Shown in pieces: positions 24,643-33,732 of a stretch of DNA of 64,000 bases (within the stretch, counting starts at the first letter, position 1; every line of letters starts with the position of its first letter). Both the position numbers and the translations under genes were made by a program. The notes beneath the pieces are model-generated. The model searched no databases, was not told the origin of the DNA, and worked only from the letters and a program-made list of their open reading frames with translations. This stretch comes from Paenibacillus sp. FSL H8-0048 (GTDB lineage: Bacteria > Bacillota > Bacilli > Paenibacillales > Paenibacillaceae), in assembly GCF_038002825.1 (NCBI RefSeq), contig NZ_JBBODF010000001.1, positions 4,216,001 through 4,280,000 of the forward strand, in the 5' to 3' direction.

Positions 24643-25560
24643 TCAATTTCCATAGTCCCCGGCCACATAATGTCCAGGACTCACTTCCCGCAGTGCAGCA
24701 GCTTCCTCCGTCCCGCGCGCCGCCGGGTAGGTATCCAACTGAATCCGCTGGCTGGCCTTCATCGGGTCTGTCTCCAGAATGGAGGACAGCAGCGCTTTGG
24801 TGTAGGGGTGGAGCGGATTATCGTACAGCTCATCGCTTGGAGCCACTTCCACCAGCCGGCCGCCGTACATCACGCCGATCCGGTCTGCAATATGCCGGAC
24901 CATCGACAGATCATGGGCGATGAACAGATAGGTCAGCCCGAACTCGGCTTGCAGATCCTCCAGCATATTAACGACCTGGGCCTGGACAGAGACATCCAGC
25001 GCAGAGATGGGCTCATCGCAGACGACAAACTCGGGCCGGACCGACAGCGCCCGTGCGATGGAGATCCGCTGGCGTTGCCCGCCGCTGAATTCATGGGGGA
25101 ATCGGTACAGGTGCTCCCGCTTCAGTCCCACCTTCTCCAGCAGCTCTGCCACCGCCTCCTTGCGCTCTTCGCCTGGATAGAGACCATGAATCCGCATCGG
25201 CTCACTGATCAGCTCCAGTACGTTCAGGCTTGGGTTAAGTGAGGAGTACGGGTCCTGGAAAATCGATTGAATCCGCCTGCGGAAGGGCTTCAGCCCTTTC
25301 TCGCCCAGCCTGCCAAGCGGCTTCCCGTCATAGAACACCTCGCCGTCCGTATAATCGTACAGACGGAGCAGACAGCGTCCGACCGTAGACTTGCCGCTCC
25401 CGGATTCGCCAACCAGTCCGAAGGTCTCGCCCTGACGAATCTGGAAGCTGACCCCGTCCACAGCCTTAAGTACCGCCTTATCCCGTCCGCGCAGATCCTT
25501 GCCCTTCGGGAAATGCTTCTTCAGATTGCTAACCTCTACAAGCACCTTGCGCTCACTCAA
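24643..25560 (-). CDS. Oligopeptide ABC transporter ATPase, OppF/DppF type
   Basis: This 305-residue second nucleotide-binding subunit of the peptide importer has Walker A GLVGESGSGKST, Q loop SIFQDPYSSLNP, signature FSGGQRQR, Walker B FVVCDEPISALD and the C-terminal peptide-importer extension (LHPYTKALLSSI). The start is TTG at 25560 (SERKVLVEV): TTGA overlaps the stop of the OppD-like gene, with GGAGGG 8 nt upstream, so the two are translationally coupled. It pairs with the 25557-26567 ATPase at the membrane subunits. Confidence 0.92.
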   Translation of the reverse strand: MSERKVLVEVSNLKKHFPKGKDLRGRDKAVLKAVDGVSFQIRQGETFGLVGESGSGKSTVGRCLLRLYDYTDGEVFYDGKPLGRLGEKGLKPFRRRIQSIFQDPYSSLNPSLNVLELISEPMRIHGLYPGEERKEAVAELLEKVGLKREHLYRFPHEFSGGQRQRISIARALSVRPEFVVCDEPISALDVSVQAQVVNMLEDLQAEFGLTYLFIAHDLSMVRHIADRIGVMYGGRLVEVAPSDELYDNPLHPYTKALLSSILETDPMKASQRIQLDTYPAARGTEEAAALREVSPGHYVAGDYGN

Positions 25561-26567
25561 GTGAAATCCCTCCCTGCTGTAACTGCCGTCATCTCTTCTG
25601 TACCTTCGGTCAGCCAGCACATCGAGCGGTGTCCTGGTGCAAACTCGACTACCGGAGGACGCTCACTGCAGCGGGCGAAGGCATGCGGACAACGGTCCAT
25701 GAACGGGCAGCCGGGCGGGGGATTCAGCAGGTCGGGCGGTGTGCCCTCGATCGGAATCAGCCGCTCACGTTCACCGCCGCCGCGTTTCGGTATGGAACGC
25801 AGCAAGCCCTGCGTATACGGATGCTGAGGCCGGTAGAAGATATCCTGCACCGTCCCCTCCTCCATAACCAGTCCGCCGTACATGACAATGACACGCGTGC
25901 AGACCTGGGCTACTACTCCCAGATCATGGGTGATAAGCGCAACTGCTGTATCTCCCCGTTCCTTCAGCTCTTTGAACAGATCAAGGATCTGCGCCTGAAT
26001 GGTCGCATCCAGTGCGGTGGTAGGCTCATCGGCAATCAGCAGCTCCGGGCGGCAGGAGAGCGCCATCGCGATCATCACCCGCTGGCGCATTCCTCCGCTG
26101 AATTCATGCGGATATTGCTTCAGCCGCTGCTCCGGATCACGGATGCCGACCTGGCGGAGAAGCTCCGCCGCTTCGGTATATGCCGCCGCTTTATCCAGTC
26201 CCCGGTGTCTGCGGATAACCTCTGTTAATTGCTGGCCGATGCGCTTGACCGGATTCAGCGAGGTCATCGGGTCCTGGAAGACCATTGCAATCCGGTTACC
26301 GCGTAAGGACCGCCACTGCTTCTCCGTAAGCCCCTTCAGGCTCTTGCCGCGGAATTCCAGCTTCCCGGCAGTCATTTGTCCCGGCGGTGTGATCAGGGAC
26401 ATGACCGCCTTGGCTGTAACACTTTTACCACTGCCGGATTCCCCGACAATGCCTACGGTCTCACCCGCATCAATATGGAAGCTAACGCCGCGGACGGCCT
26501 GATTCTCTCCGTCCCGGGTAGCGAAAGAAACCTGTAAATCCTCAACAGTCAGCAGCCGTTCAGTCAT
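25557..26567 (-). CDS. Oligopeptide ABC transporter ATPase, OppD/DppD type
   Basis: This 336-residue ATPase has Walker A GIVGESGSGKSV, Q loop MVFQDPMTSLNP, signature FSGGMRQR, Walker B LLIADEPTTALD and His switch ITHD. The C-terminal region holds the four-cysteine cluster-binding type sequence of OppD/DppD (CPFMDRCPHAFARC, later C in HRSMCWL), which in relatives binds an Fe-S cluster. GGAGAG precedes the ATG. It is 15 bp from the OppC-like permease gene and overlaps the OppF-like gene. Confidence 0.93.
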   Translation of the reverse strand: MTERLLTVEDLQVSFATRDGENQAVRGVSFHIDAGETVGIVGESGSGKSVTAKAVMSLITPPGQMTAGKLEFRGKSLKGLTEKQWRSLRGNRIAMVFQDPMTSLNPVKRIGQQLTEVIRRHRGLDKAAAYTEAAELLRQVGIRDPEQRLKQYPHEFSGGMRQRVMIAMALSCRPELLIADEPTTALDATIQAQILDLFKELKERGDTAVALITHDLGVVAQVCTRVIVMYGGLVMEEGTVQDIFYRPQHPYTQGLLRSIPKRGGGERERLIPIEGTPPDLLNPPPGCPFMDRCPHAFARCSERPPVVEFAPGHRSMCWLTEGTEEMTAVTAGRDFT

Positions 26568-26581
26568 GATGTTCCACTCTC

Positions 26582-27427
26582 CTATCTCCGGATCAGCTTG
26601 GGTTCAAAGCCGACCCGCAAAATATCTCCCAGCACATTGAAGCTCAGCACAGTAAACAGGATCATCAGTCCGGGGAACAGCGCCAGATAAGGCGCCTGGG
26701 CAATATACCCCTGTGCGCTGTTCAGCATACTCCCCCATGTGGCATTCGGCGGCTGCACCCCGAAGCCGAGGAAGCTGAGCGACGATTCCATCATAATGGC
26801 CGAGGCTATATTATTCGTCGCCCCTACGATAATTACCGGGACCAGTCCCGGGAGGATGTGCCGCCAGATCATGCCGAAGGCACTCTGTCCCGAGGCCTTG
26901 GCATATAACACGTACTCCCGTTCCTTGATCGTCAGGGTCTCCGCGCGAACGACACGGGCCACATTCATCCACATCAAGAGAGCAATAATAATGATCAGAT
27001 TGCCGATGCTCGGCTTCAGATAGACGCTAAGCAGCAGCAGGATCAGGAAGGACGGGATCGACATGATGATATCCAGCATCCGCATTAGCAGATTATCGAT
27101 CCAGCCGCCGAAATATCCGCTAATCACCCCAACCAGCACGCCCACAAAGGTTGCTACGATCATGGAAGCGAATCCGACCAGCAGTGAAACCCGGCCGCCG
27201 TATAAGGCTCTGGACAAATAGTCTCGGCCATAATCATCGGTACCGAACAGATGCGCGGCGCCGGGCTTCGTGAGGCGGGCCATGGCATCCATGGCATTCG
27301 GATCATGGCCGGACAGGAAGGCAAAGACCGCCCCCAGTGTAAACACCGTCAATATGACAAGAGCAGCGACACCCAGACCGTTCGTAAACAGCTCGGACTG
27401 CAGGTTTTTCCATTTACTGCGATTCAT
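26582..27427 (-). CDS. Peptide ABC transporter permease, OppC/DppC type
   Basis: This 281-residue inner subunit has an N-terminal helix, the periplasmic block AHLFGTDDYGRDYLSRALYGGRVSLLVGF typical of DppC/OppC, about five further helices, and the EAA loop YAKASGQSAFGMIWRHILPG. AGGGGTGA precedes the ATG. The gene starts 4 nt after the OppB-like gene stops. Confidence 0.93.
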   Translation of the reverse strand: MNRSKWKNLQSELFTNGLGVAALVILTVFTLGAVFAFLSGHDPNAMDAMARLTKPGAAHLFGTDDYGRDYLSRALYGGRVSLLVGFASMIVATFVGVLVGVISGYFGGWIDNLLMRMLDIIMSIPSFLILLLLSVYLKPSIGNLIIIIALLMWMNVARVVRAETLTIKEREYVLYAKASGQSAFGMIWRHILPGLVPVIIVGATNNIASAIMMESSLSFLGFGVQPPNATWGSMLNSAQGYIAQAPYLALFPGLMILFTVLSFNVLGDILRVGFEPKLIRR

Positions 27428-27431
27428 GAGG

Positions 27432-28382
27432 TCACCCCTTCAGTTTGATTCTTGGATCGACAACGCTGTAGAGAATATCTGCCACCAGATTACCGAAGAT
27501 CAGCATTAAGGAAGAGAACAGGGTAATCCCCATAATGACAGGATAATCCATCCCCTTCACCGCCGTCATTCCCAGGGAGCCGATCCCCGGCCAGGAGAAC
27601 ACCGTCTCCGTAACAATCGCCCCGGCCACCAGATCTCCCATCGACATACCGATCAGAGTGATGACCGGCAGCAGTACATGCTTCAGCACATGGCGGAACA
27701 GAATGGTGGATTTCTTCGAGCCAAAGGCGTACTGGATCTGCACATACTCCTCCTTAAGCTGTCCGATCGTGCTGGAGCGGATATAGCGCACATACCCGGA
27801 CAGGAAACTGAAGGCCAGCACCGTACAAGGCAATATCCCGTGCTTCAGCACATCCAGCGGCGATTCCACACCAATGGTGCGCATTCCCATGCTTGGAAGC
27901 AGATGCAGCTTGATCGCGAACAGGTACATCAGCAGGATCGCCAGCCAGAATAAGGGGATGGAGATGCCGATATAAGCGATAAAATTGATCAGCTTGTCTA
28001 CCCAGCGGTTGCGGTTCGCACCGGCCGCGAGGCCTAGCGGAATTGCCAGGATTACTGCCAGCGCGATGGCGCTGCCCATTAGTCCCGCTGTCGCAGGCAG
28101 ACGTTCCAGGATCTGGCCCAGCACAGGCTGGTGATTGACCAGGGAATAGCCGAAATTACCCTGGACCATTTCCTTGATCCAGATGAAATATTGGATATAA
28201 GCAGGTTTGTCCAGCCCCAGATTATGGCGGATGCGCTCAATATCATCAGCATGCATATTGGGCGTAACGAAAGACAGCACCGGATCTCCCGGAGCCAGCT
28301 TAATCATAGTAAAACAGACCACCGATACGAAAAACAGCATCGGCAATGTTTGCAGCAACCTTCGGACGATGAGTTGTCTCAT
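27432..28382 (-). CDS. Peptide ABC transporter permease, OppB/DppB type
   Basis: This 316-residue membrane subunit starts with the signature RQLIVRRLLQTLPMLFFVSV. It continues with APGDPVLSF and LGLDKPAYIQYFIWI, features of the OppB family, and ends with the EAA loop near FGSKKSTILFRHVLKHVLLP and a GIGSLGMTAVKGMDYPVIMG segment. The start at 28382 has GGGAG 9 nt upstream; an upstream ATG at 28412 lacks one. A terminator stands between this gene and the binding protein gene. Confidence 0.93.
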   Translation of the reverse strand: MRQLIVRRLLQTLPMLFFVSVVCFTMIKLAPGDPVLSFVTPNMHADDIERIRHNLGLDKPAYIQYFIWIKEMVQGNFGYSLVNHQPVLGQILERLPATAGLMGSAIALAVILAIPLGLAAGANRNRWVDKLINFIAYIGISIPLFWLAILLMYLFAIKLHLLPSMGMRTIGVESPLDVLKHGILPCTVLAFSFLSGYVRYIRSSTIGQLKEEYVQIQYAFGSKKSTILFRHVLKHVLLPVITLIGMSMGDLVAGAIVTETVFSWPGIGSLGMTAVKGMDYPVIMGITLFSSLMLIFGNLVADILYSVVDPRIKLKG

Positions 28383-28410
28383 ACGCAGCTTCTCCCAGCT
28401 CTTAACAGGC

Positions 28411-28442
28411 AAAAATAAGCTGGGGAAACCAGCTTATTTTTT
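28411..28442. terminator. Terminator between binding protein and permeases
   Basis: AAAAATAAGCTGG/CCAGCTTATTTTTTT forms a perfect stem with T and A runs on both sides. On the minus strand it follows the binding-protein gene and precedes oppB-like by 30 bp. Partial readthrough would give more binding protein than permease, a common opp arrangement. Confidence 0.85.
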
Positions 28443-28467
28443 TGCCTTGCTTATTTTGTGAGGCCAA

Positions 28468-30081
28468 TTATTTCTTGTAGATCTTGGACAGGTCTTCGAA
28501 GATGACGACAGGCTTCAGTACCGCTTCATCAATACCGCCGTAGTTCTTCGATACCGCTACCACAGTCTTAGTATAGGCGATCGGATAGATCGGTGCATCC
28601 TCGGCTACCAGTTCCTGTGCTTTCTTGTAGATCTCTGCACGCTTGGCCGGATCTGCTTCGCCTGCACCGTCATTCATCAGCTTGTCAACTTCACTGTTGG
28701 AATAATGCGAGTAATTGGATGAGCTGTCCGTAGTGAACAGGATACGGTACGCATCCGGATCATAGCCCATGATATAGCCGGTCAACGCCAGCTCATAATC
28801 GGTCGCCTTCAGATCAATGAATTTCTGCACCCAGGCCGAGGAATCCATGTTCTGCAGTTCAACCTCTACGCCAATTGCCTTCAGCTTCTGCTGCACATAC
28901 AGCGAGATGGCTTCCTGCGCCTTGTTCCCGCTCTGTACGATATAACGGAGCTTCAGGTTGCTCTCACCGGCAGAAGCCAGCAGTTCCTTCGCCTTGGCAG
29001 CATCATTGTCAAAGGTAGGGACATCGTTCGTGAAGTACAGCGCATCCGGTGTCAGGAAGGATTTTGCCGGATCAGCATATTCGCTGGAAGTATAAGCCGT
29101 CTGGATCAGCTCGTCGCGGCTAAGGGCCAGGGACAGGGCCTGACGGACTTCTTTTTTGGCGAGGGCGCCGGTATCGCTGTTCGCATTGAACATGAGATAA
29201 GCGAGGCGGCCTTCGCTATACGGGAGAATCTCAAAATTATTCGTCGCTTGAATCGTAGGAACATCCTTCGGGTCCAGATACTGCACATTAATCTCGCCGT
29301 TCTGCAGAGCCAGATTCGCAGCATTGGTATCCTTGGCAATCCGGTATGTGACCGAATCCAGATGCGGCTTGCCGCCGAAGTAGTTGTCGAAGCGTTCCAG
29401 CGTCAGGTACTCGCCAGCCTTGTATTCCTTGAACTTGAAGGCACCGGAGCCTACCGGGGAAGCGTTCTTGGTGCTCTTCTCGATGTTAGTCTCATTCTCA
29501 AAAATATGCTTAGGAATCGGGGTTACCTGCACCAGTGTAGCCTCAAAGGCCGGGCTGACCTGCGGGAGCTTGAAATCAACGGTCAGATCATCAACCTTGA
29601 CGGCCTTGATGGCCTTGCCGCCAATCAGGAAGTTGGCCCGCAGGAAGCTGTTCTGCTTCTCGTCAAGGATGCTGTCGATGGTGAACACCACGTCATCTGC
29701 CGTCAGCTTCTCTCCATCATGCCAGGTCAATCCATCCTTAAGCTTCAATGTATACGTCAGATTATCGCTTGACGGTGTCAGGCTGTCCGCCAGATAGTAG
29801 GTCTTCTTGCCGTTGTTCACCTGGAACAGCGGAGCATACAGCGCCTGGTCAATCGTCAGACTGACACGGTCACCCGCATAGTTCGGGTTCAGTACTACCG
29901 GATCGGAAGCGACCCCTATAATCAGACTGCCTCCATCCTTCGGCTCGCCGGCAGCTGGCTCTTGTGATGCAGCCGGTGTCTGTGCGGCATTGGTAGATGA
30001 AGCGTTATTCCCATTGGAGCATGCACTGATCACCAGTGTTAATAATAGTAGAATAGCAACCCCTGTTATCCCTTTACGCAT
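28468..30081 (-). CDS. Peptide ABC transporter substrate-binding lipoprotein
   Basis: This 537-residue family 5 solute-binding lipoprotein has lipobox VISAC and a Ser/Thr/Gln-rich linker. The SBP_bac_5 body has YAPLFQVNNGKKTYYLADSLTPS, TYTLKLKDGLTWHDGEKLTADDVVFTI and LSLALSRDELIQTAYTS. It captures oligopeptides, or another class-C ligand such as nickel or a sugar, for the permease pair. GGAGGAAG lies 8 nt before the ATG at 30081; the frame opens nine codons earlier at 30108. It heads the operon, with its own promoter upstream. Confidence 0.93.
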   Translation of the reverse strand: MRKGITGVAILLLLTLVISACSNGNNASSTNAAQTPAASQEPAAGEPKDGGSLIIGVASDPVVLNPNYAGDRVSLTIDQALYAPLFQVNNGKKTYYLADSLTPSSDNLTYTLKLKDGLTWHDGEKLTADDVVFTIDSILDEKQNSFLRANFLIGGKAIKAVKVDDLTVDFKLPQVSPAFEATLVQVTPIPKHIFENETNIEKSTKNASPVGSGAFKFKEYKAGEYLTLERFDNYFGGKPHLDSVTYRIAKDTNAANLALQNGEINVQYLDPKDVPTIQATNNFEILPYSEGRLAYLMFNANSDTGALAKKEVRQALSLALSRDELIQTAYTSSEYADPAKSFLTPDALYFTNDVPTFDNDAAKAKELLASAGESNLKLRYIVQSGNKAQEAISLYVQQKLKAIGVEVELQNMDSSAWVQKFIDLKATDYELALTGYIMGYDPDAYRILFTTDSSSNYSHYSNSEVDKLMNDGAGEADPAKRAEIYKKAQELVAEDAPIYPIAYTKTVVAVSKNYGGIDEAVLKPVVIFEDLSKIYKK

Positions 30082-30127
30082 TGTCTCTTCCTCCATGTCT
30101 ATGAGCATTGTTACTCGTTGTTGAGCA

Positions 30128-30156
30128 ATTATATATCGGAATACTAGGAATTACAA
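30128..30156 (-). promoter_or_regulatory. Promoter of the peptide transport operon
   Basis: On the minus strand TTGTAA (30151-30156) is separated by exactly 17 nt from TATAAT (30128-30133), 47 bp before the binding-protein start. Confidence 0.75.
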
Positions 30157-30189
30157 TGTATGAATTTACCATGGTCTTTATCATGCTCT

Positions 30190-30615
30190 TTACCAGACGC
30201 GGACCTCCTGCATGACCGCGCCGCGCCGCAGGGCATCGACATGCTCCATGCCTTCTGTGACTCTGCCGAATACCGTATGCCAGCCATCCAGATAATCGAA
30301 CGTATCATAACAGATAAAAAACTGGCAGGACCCCGTACCCGGTCCAAAATGCGCCATAGACAGCGCCCCGCGCACATGTTTATGGGGATTCCCCTGCGTC
30401 TCACAGGGAATGGGATCTGTGCCGCCTCTACCGTTACCGTCCGGGCAGCCGCCCTGGGCGACGAAGCCGCGAACCACACGCTGAAAGGCCAGACCGTTGT
30501 AAAAGCCGCTGTTCGCAAGCTTTTCAAAATTGGCTACGGTTCCCGGCGCCTCCTGTTCGAACAGCTCCAGCTGAATCTCCGGTCCCTGCTCCAGACGGAT
30601 CAGAGCCTGCTTCAT
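30190..30615 (-). CDS. ppiB: Cyclophilin-type peptidyl-prolyl isomerase
   Basis: This 141-residue cytoplasmic cyclophilin is shorter than the usual 160-190 residues but keeps the core. Present are FEKLANSGFYNGLAFQRVVRGFVAQGGCPDGNGRGG (catalytic Arg in FQRV, Gln in AQGGCP), the GALSMAHFGPGTGSCQFFI block, and VFGRVTEGM. A Trp-equivalent is in DGWHTVFG. It isomerises prolyl bonds in folding proteins. GGGGGAG precedes the ATG, which overlaps the preceding small gene's stop by 4 nt (ATGA at 30612-30615), so the two are coupled. Confidence 0.92.
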   Translation of the reverse strand: MKQALIRLEQGPEIQLELFEQEAPGTVANFEKLANSGFYNGLAFQRVVRGFVAQGGCPDGNGRGGTDPIPCETQGNPHKHVRGALSMAHFGPGTGSCQFFICYDTFDYLDGWHTVFGRVTEGMEHVDALRRGAVMQEVRVW

Positions 30616-30830
30616 GGCGACTCCCCCTCTACACGGGCCGCAGTATCTGCTGGTGCACCGATATATACTGCCGTCTTGGCAGCATGCAGCGGCGCATAAA
30701 TCTCCTCGATATCCTCGTCCACGAGCGGCCTAAGCTCTCCGCCCTCCGTATGCAGGTACACCTCGGCACGCGGATTCATCGCCAGGAGGACATTGATCAA
30801 TTGCTGTACTTTTAACGTTGGCTTGTCCAT
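30612..30830 (-). CDS. Small hypothetical protein upstream of cyclophilin
   Basis: This 72-residue acidic soluble protein (LKVQQLINVLLAMNPRAEVY) has no recognised domain. GGAGTGAGAGG stands directly before the ATG. Its stop overlaps the cyclophilin start, so the pair is translationally coupled, which supports its reality. A functional link with protein folding is only suggested by that coupling. Confidence 0.6.
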   Translation of the reverse strand: MDKPTLKVQQLINVLLAMNPRAEVYLHTEGGELRPLVDEDIEEIYAPLHAAKTAVYIGAPADTAARVEGESP

Positions 30831-31062
30831 CCTCTCACTCCTGCCTGCCCTCTACCGGGGATTATATATATTAGCGGTATTGTACAACAGCTCAGGGCAG
30901 ACGGCAATACGGCTCTCCTCTATACATGCAGGTTATTATTTCAGGGAAATGGGGAAATTCCGGTACTTCTCTAAAAATATCGAATACATATAATTGATAT
31001 CAACTATTTGCGAATCCAAGGGGATGTTCTATCATGTTGACCTTATTCTGGAGTGGCCTGCT

Positions 31063-32778
31063 ATGAATTCGAATAGAACCCGGGTGCTGCTAGGCAGCCC
31101 GATTCATCAAAAACCGGCGATCCTGGAGCAATTCCTGAACTCTCTGCTGCGTCTGAACCTGAAGGATATCGATCTGGACTTCTATCTGATTGACGATAAC
31201 CCGGATGAAGCCGCAAGCGAACTTCTGCAGCAGTTCGCCCGGAACGGCAGATCCGTCTTCCTGCAATCCTCTGGGCTTCATGATGACTATATCCGTGATG
31301 AGCATACGCATGTCTGGCATTCCAATCTGATCTGGAAGGTGGCCGGATTCAAGAATCTGATGATCCGGCGGGCCGAGGCCTTCGGCTATGACTACCTGTT
31401 CCTGATTGATTCCGATCTCATTCTCCACCCGGATACACTGCTGCATCTGATCGGTACAGGCAAGGATATTATCTCCGAGATTTTCTGGACACAGTGGCAG
31501 CCGAATACACTGCTTCAGCCGCAGGTATGGATGCATGACGAATACAACCAGTGGGAGATTCATCCGGGAGAGCAGCTCTCGCCGGAGGAGATTCAGCACC
31601 GCTTTTTTGCTTTTTTGCAGAAGATGCAGCAGCCCGGAATCTATGAGGTTGGCGGACTTGGCGCCTGCACGCTGATCAGCAGCTCAGCCCTCAGCTCCGG
31701 GATCAGCTACGACCGGATGCGCAATATCTCCTACTGGGGAGAGGACCGTCATTTCTGCATCCGTGCAGCGGCTCTCGGCCTTCCGCTCTTCGTGGATACC
31801 CACTTCCCGGCACTGCACCTCTACAGAGACAGCGATCTGGATCTGGTGGCGGAGTTCATCCGGCACACCTCGGACACGGAAGCAGAACCTGACGGCCCAC
31901 ACGAAGCAGCGGGCATTGAAGACAGCGATACCCCCGCTGACAAAAGAGTGCAGGAGGCAGCAGCGCAGTGGGAGGTGCTGTGGACCGAAGCCGAAGCCCG
32001 GCAGCACTTGTCCAAGGAGCCTCTGCCTGCTGATGCAACCCGGGCGGCGGAGAAGATTACTTCTGCAGCTCCTGCCTCCCGCCGCCCCAAGCTGACTCTC
32101 ACCATGATCGTCAAGAATGAGGGCACCAGGTTCCTGCGTCAGGTGCTGCAGGAGCACCGTAAGTATATCGATGAGGCCGTCATTATCGACGACGCAAGCA
32201 CAGATGATACAGCCGATATCTGCCGCGAGGTTCTTGAGGGGATTCCGCTGCACCTGATACAGAACCCTGTCTCCCGCTTCCATAATGAATCAGAGCTGCG
32301 TAAGCAGCAGTGGGAGGCGGTGGTTAAGGCCCGGCCCGAGTGGATTCTTAATCTGGACGGGGATGAGCTGTTCGAGTCATGTTTTCCAGAAGAGATTGAT
32401 TCCCTGCTGCGGACAGCGGATTGCGACTTATTCTGCTTCCGGCTCTACGACTTCTGGGATGAGGCCAGCTACCGCGAGGACAGCTACTGGCAGGCTCACC
32501 AGAGCTACCGCCCGTTCCTGCTCCGTTACCGGGAAGACTTCACCTATGCCTGGAATGATCTGCCGCAGCACTGCGGGCGGCTGCCGGAGAATATCTTCGA
32601 GCTGTCCCATCAGTTAAGCAACCTGCGCCTGAAGCATCTTGGCTGGTCGAAGCCTGAATTCCGGCTGGAGAAGTATCTGCGTTATATGCTGCTGGACCCG
32701 GACGCCCAGTACGGCTGGAAGGAGCAGTACCAGTCTATCCTTGACCCGCATCCCCGGCTGGTGCCTTGGAGTGAATAA
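31063..32778 (+). CDS. Tandem two-domain glycosyltransferase
   Basis: This 571-residue protein has two nucleotide-sugar transferase domains. Residues about 8-260 form a first GT-A-like domain with DSD in YDYLFLIDSDLILHPDT and an acceptor-side block SYWGEDRHFCIRAAALG. A low-complexity acidic linker (about 270-340) follows. The second domain is a family 2 glycosyltransferase, LTLTMIVKNEGTRFLRQVLQE, with DDAS and LNLDGDELFE carrying the catalytic acid. No membrane segment is visible. It is a likely surface polysaccharide or glycoprotein glycosylation enzyme. The start at 31063 (MNSNRTRVLLGSP) is preceded by GGAG at 9 nt; the frame extends 23 codons upstream without support. It is followed by a terminator. 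Confidence 0.85.
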   Translation: MNSNRTRVLLGSPIHQKPAILEQFLNSLLRLNLKDIDLDFYLIDDNPDEAASELLQQFARNGRSVFLQSSGLHDDYIRDEHTHVWHSNLIWKVAGFKNLMIRRAEAFGYDYLFLIDSDLILHPDTLLHLIGTGKDIISEIFWTQWQPNTLLQPQVWMHDEYNQWEIHPGEQLSPEEIQHRFFAFLQKMQQPGIYEVGGLGACTLISSSALSSGISYDRMRNISYWGEDRHFCIRAAALGLPLFVDTHFPALHLYRDSDLDLVAEFIRHTSDTEAEPDGPHEAAGIEDSDTPADKRVQEAAAQWEVLWTEAEARQHLSKEPLPADATRAAEKITSAAPASRRPKLTLTMIVKNEGTRFLRQVLQEHRKYIDEAVIIDDASTDDTADICREVLEGIPLHLIQNPVSRFHNESELRKQQWEAVVKARPEWILNLDGDELFESCFPEEIDSLLRTADCDLFCFRLYDFWDEASYREDSYWQAHQSYRPFLLRYREDFTYAWNDLPQHCGRLPENIFELSHQLSNLRLKHLGWSKPEFRLEKYLRYMLLDPDAQYGWKEQYQSILDPHPRLVPWSE

Positions 32779-32805
32779 GGCACAATACTAGTCATAAGAA
32801 GAGAG

Positions 32806-32837
32806 AAAGAAGCTCCCTATCGGGGCTTCTTCTTTTT
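32806..32837 (+). terminator. Intrinsic terminator
   Basis: AGAAGCTCCC/GGGGCTTCT with TTCTTTTTG, 28 bp past the glycosyltransferase stop. Confidence 0.8.
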
Positions 32838-32918
32838 GTGCGAATCAGCCTCAGGAAATAAATCACTATAGGTGCGCAGGCAAATATGATAAAATAACAG
32901 AACATAAGTTCGCATTTT

Positions 32919-32935
32919 GGTTGTAAAATATAACC
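32919..32935. promoter_or_regulatory. Palindrome upstream of the split sigma pair
   Basis: GGTTGTAAAATATAACC reads almost identically on both strands and lies 51 bp before the start of the region-4 protein. It may be an operator or a special promoter element; the sequence between it and the ribosome binding site is AT-rich, with TATTAT at 32947. Confidence 0.4.
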
Positions 32936-32986
32936 TAATATTTCCCTATTATTAGAAAGATATATAGAAGAGGAGGCGTAACCGCA

Positions 32987-33328
32987 ATGGAACAGCAAAT
33001 GATACAGCGTTACCGGCAGGAAATCTATCGAATCGGCTGGCGCTTACAATACCGCAGCAAGCGAACCCGCCGGCATGAATGTACCTTCCTGGATATCCGC
33101 CCGGCTCAGCGGAATGAAACGGAGGAGATGATTAACCGCTTGTCCGTTGAGCAGCTATTAGATACACTTCCAACCAAAGGAAAGGTGATTCTGCAGAAGA
33201 TTTATCTGCAGGAAATGACAGAGGCTGAGGTCGCGGCACAGCTGCATATGAGTCAACAGGGGGTTAACAAATGGAAGCAAAAAATGCTCCAGCAGCTATC
33301 ACAGACAGCGAATTCGCAGACCTTCTGA
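32987..33328 (+). CDS. Sigma-70 region 4-like protein (SigO-like)
   Basis: This 113-residue protein has a C-terminal third that is a sigma region 4 helix-turn-helix, LPTKGKVILQKIYLQEMTEAEVAAQLHMSQQGVNKWKQKML. Region 2 is missing. The N-terminal part is basic (QYRSKRTRRHEC) and of unclear fold. A separate short gene, overlapping by 58 bp, follows in another frame. In B. subtilis, SigO (YvrI) supplies promoter recognition and the small RsoA (YvrHa) supplies a region 2-like core contact, in the same gene order. This protein is shorter than SigO, so it is a candidate minimal version. AGGAGG lies 10 nt before the ATG. Confidence 0.7.
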   Translation: MEQQMIQRYRQEIYRIGWRLQYRSKRTRRHECTFLDIRPAQRNETEEMINRLSVEQLLDTLPTKGKVILQKIYLQEMTEAEVAAQLHMSQQGVNKWKQKMLQQLSQTANSQTF

Positions 33329-33492
33329 CCGGTGTCCGCCAGAAACGGCCGGAAGCCATGCTCCAGATCATTGAGCTATTTCAGGAGGACATTGAAATGG
33401 TCAGTCAATGCATTCTTCTCCCGCGGGAGGATGCCATTTCTCATATTGTGACGGAGATTCTTAACTTCATACAGGCCGGGGACAGCACATGA
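33271..33492 (+). CDS. RsoA-like small helical protein
   Basis: This 73-residue protein (EFADLLTGVRQKRPEAMLQI, ending FIQAGDST) has the length and pattern of the Tn916-type helix-turn-helix/region 1.2-2 segments that RsoA belongs to: a helix with LxxVRxxxPEA followed by IxLFxxDI and a final acidic helix. It overlaps the region 4-like gene by 58 bp and has AGGGGG 7 nt before its ATG, so synthesis of the pair should be balanced. If it binds RNA polymerase core together with the upstream protein, they would form a split sigma factor. The family assignment is tentative. Confidence 0.6.
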   Translation: MEAKNAPAAITDSEFADLLTGVRQKRPEAMLQIIELFQEDIEMVSQCILLPREDAISHIVTEILNFIQAGDST

Positions 33493-33540
33493 CAAAGCGG
33501 GCAAACGCCACCCTACCCGTGGCCCTGCCCGCTTGTCATT
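33490..33540 (+). terminator. Hairpin after the split sigma pair
   Basis: TGACAA-GCGGGCA pairs with TGCCCGCTTGTCA, with an inner CCAC/GTGG stem, beginning at the stop of the RsoA-like gene. No long T tract follows. Confidence 0.55.
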
Positions 33541-33732
33541 AATCACCCTCATTGAGAAGAAAAGGGCGATACAGGCTATCGGTTCATACCGAATATATAA
33601 TAACCGGCGATGAATGCTACTGGTGCAATAATTTGCTAAGGATTCATTCTGCTCCCATTCCATGATCTGCAAATATTCGAACACTATCCGGCAGTTTCTA
33701 ACAATATAGTGAGAATCCTTTAGATTTTGGAT

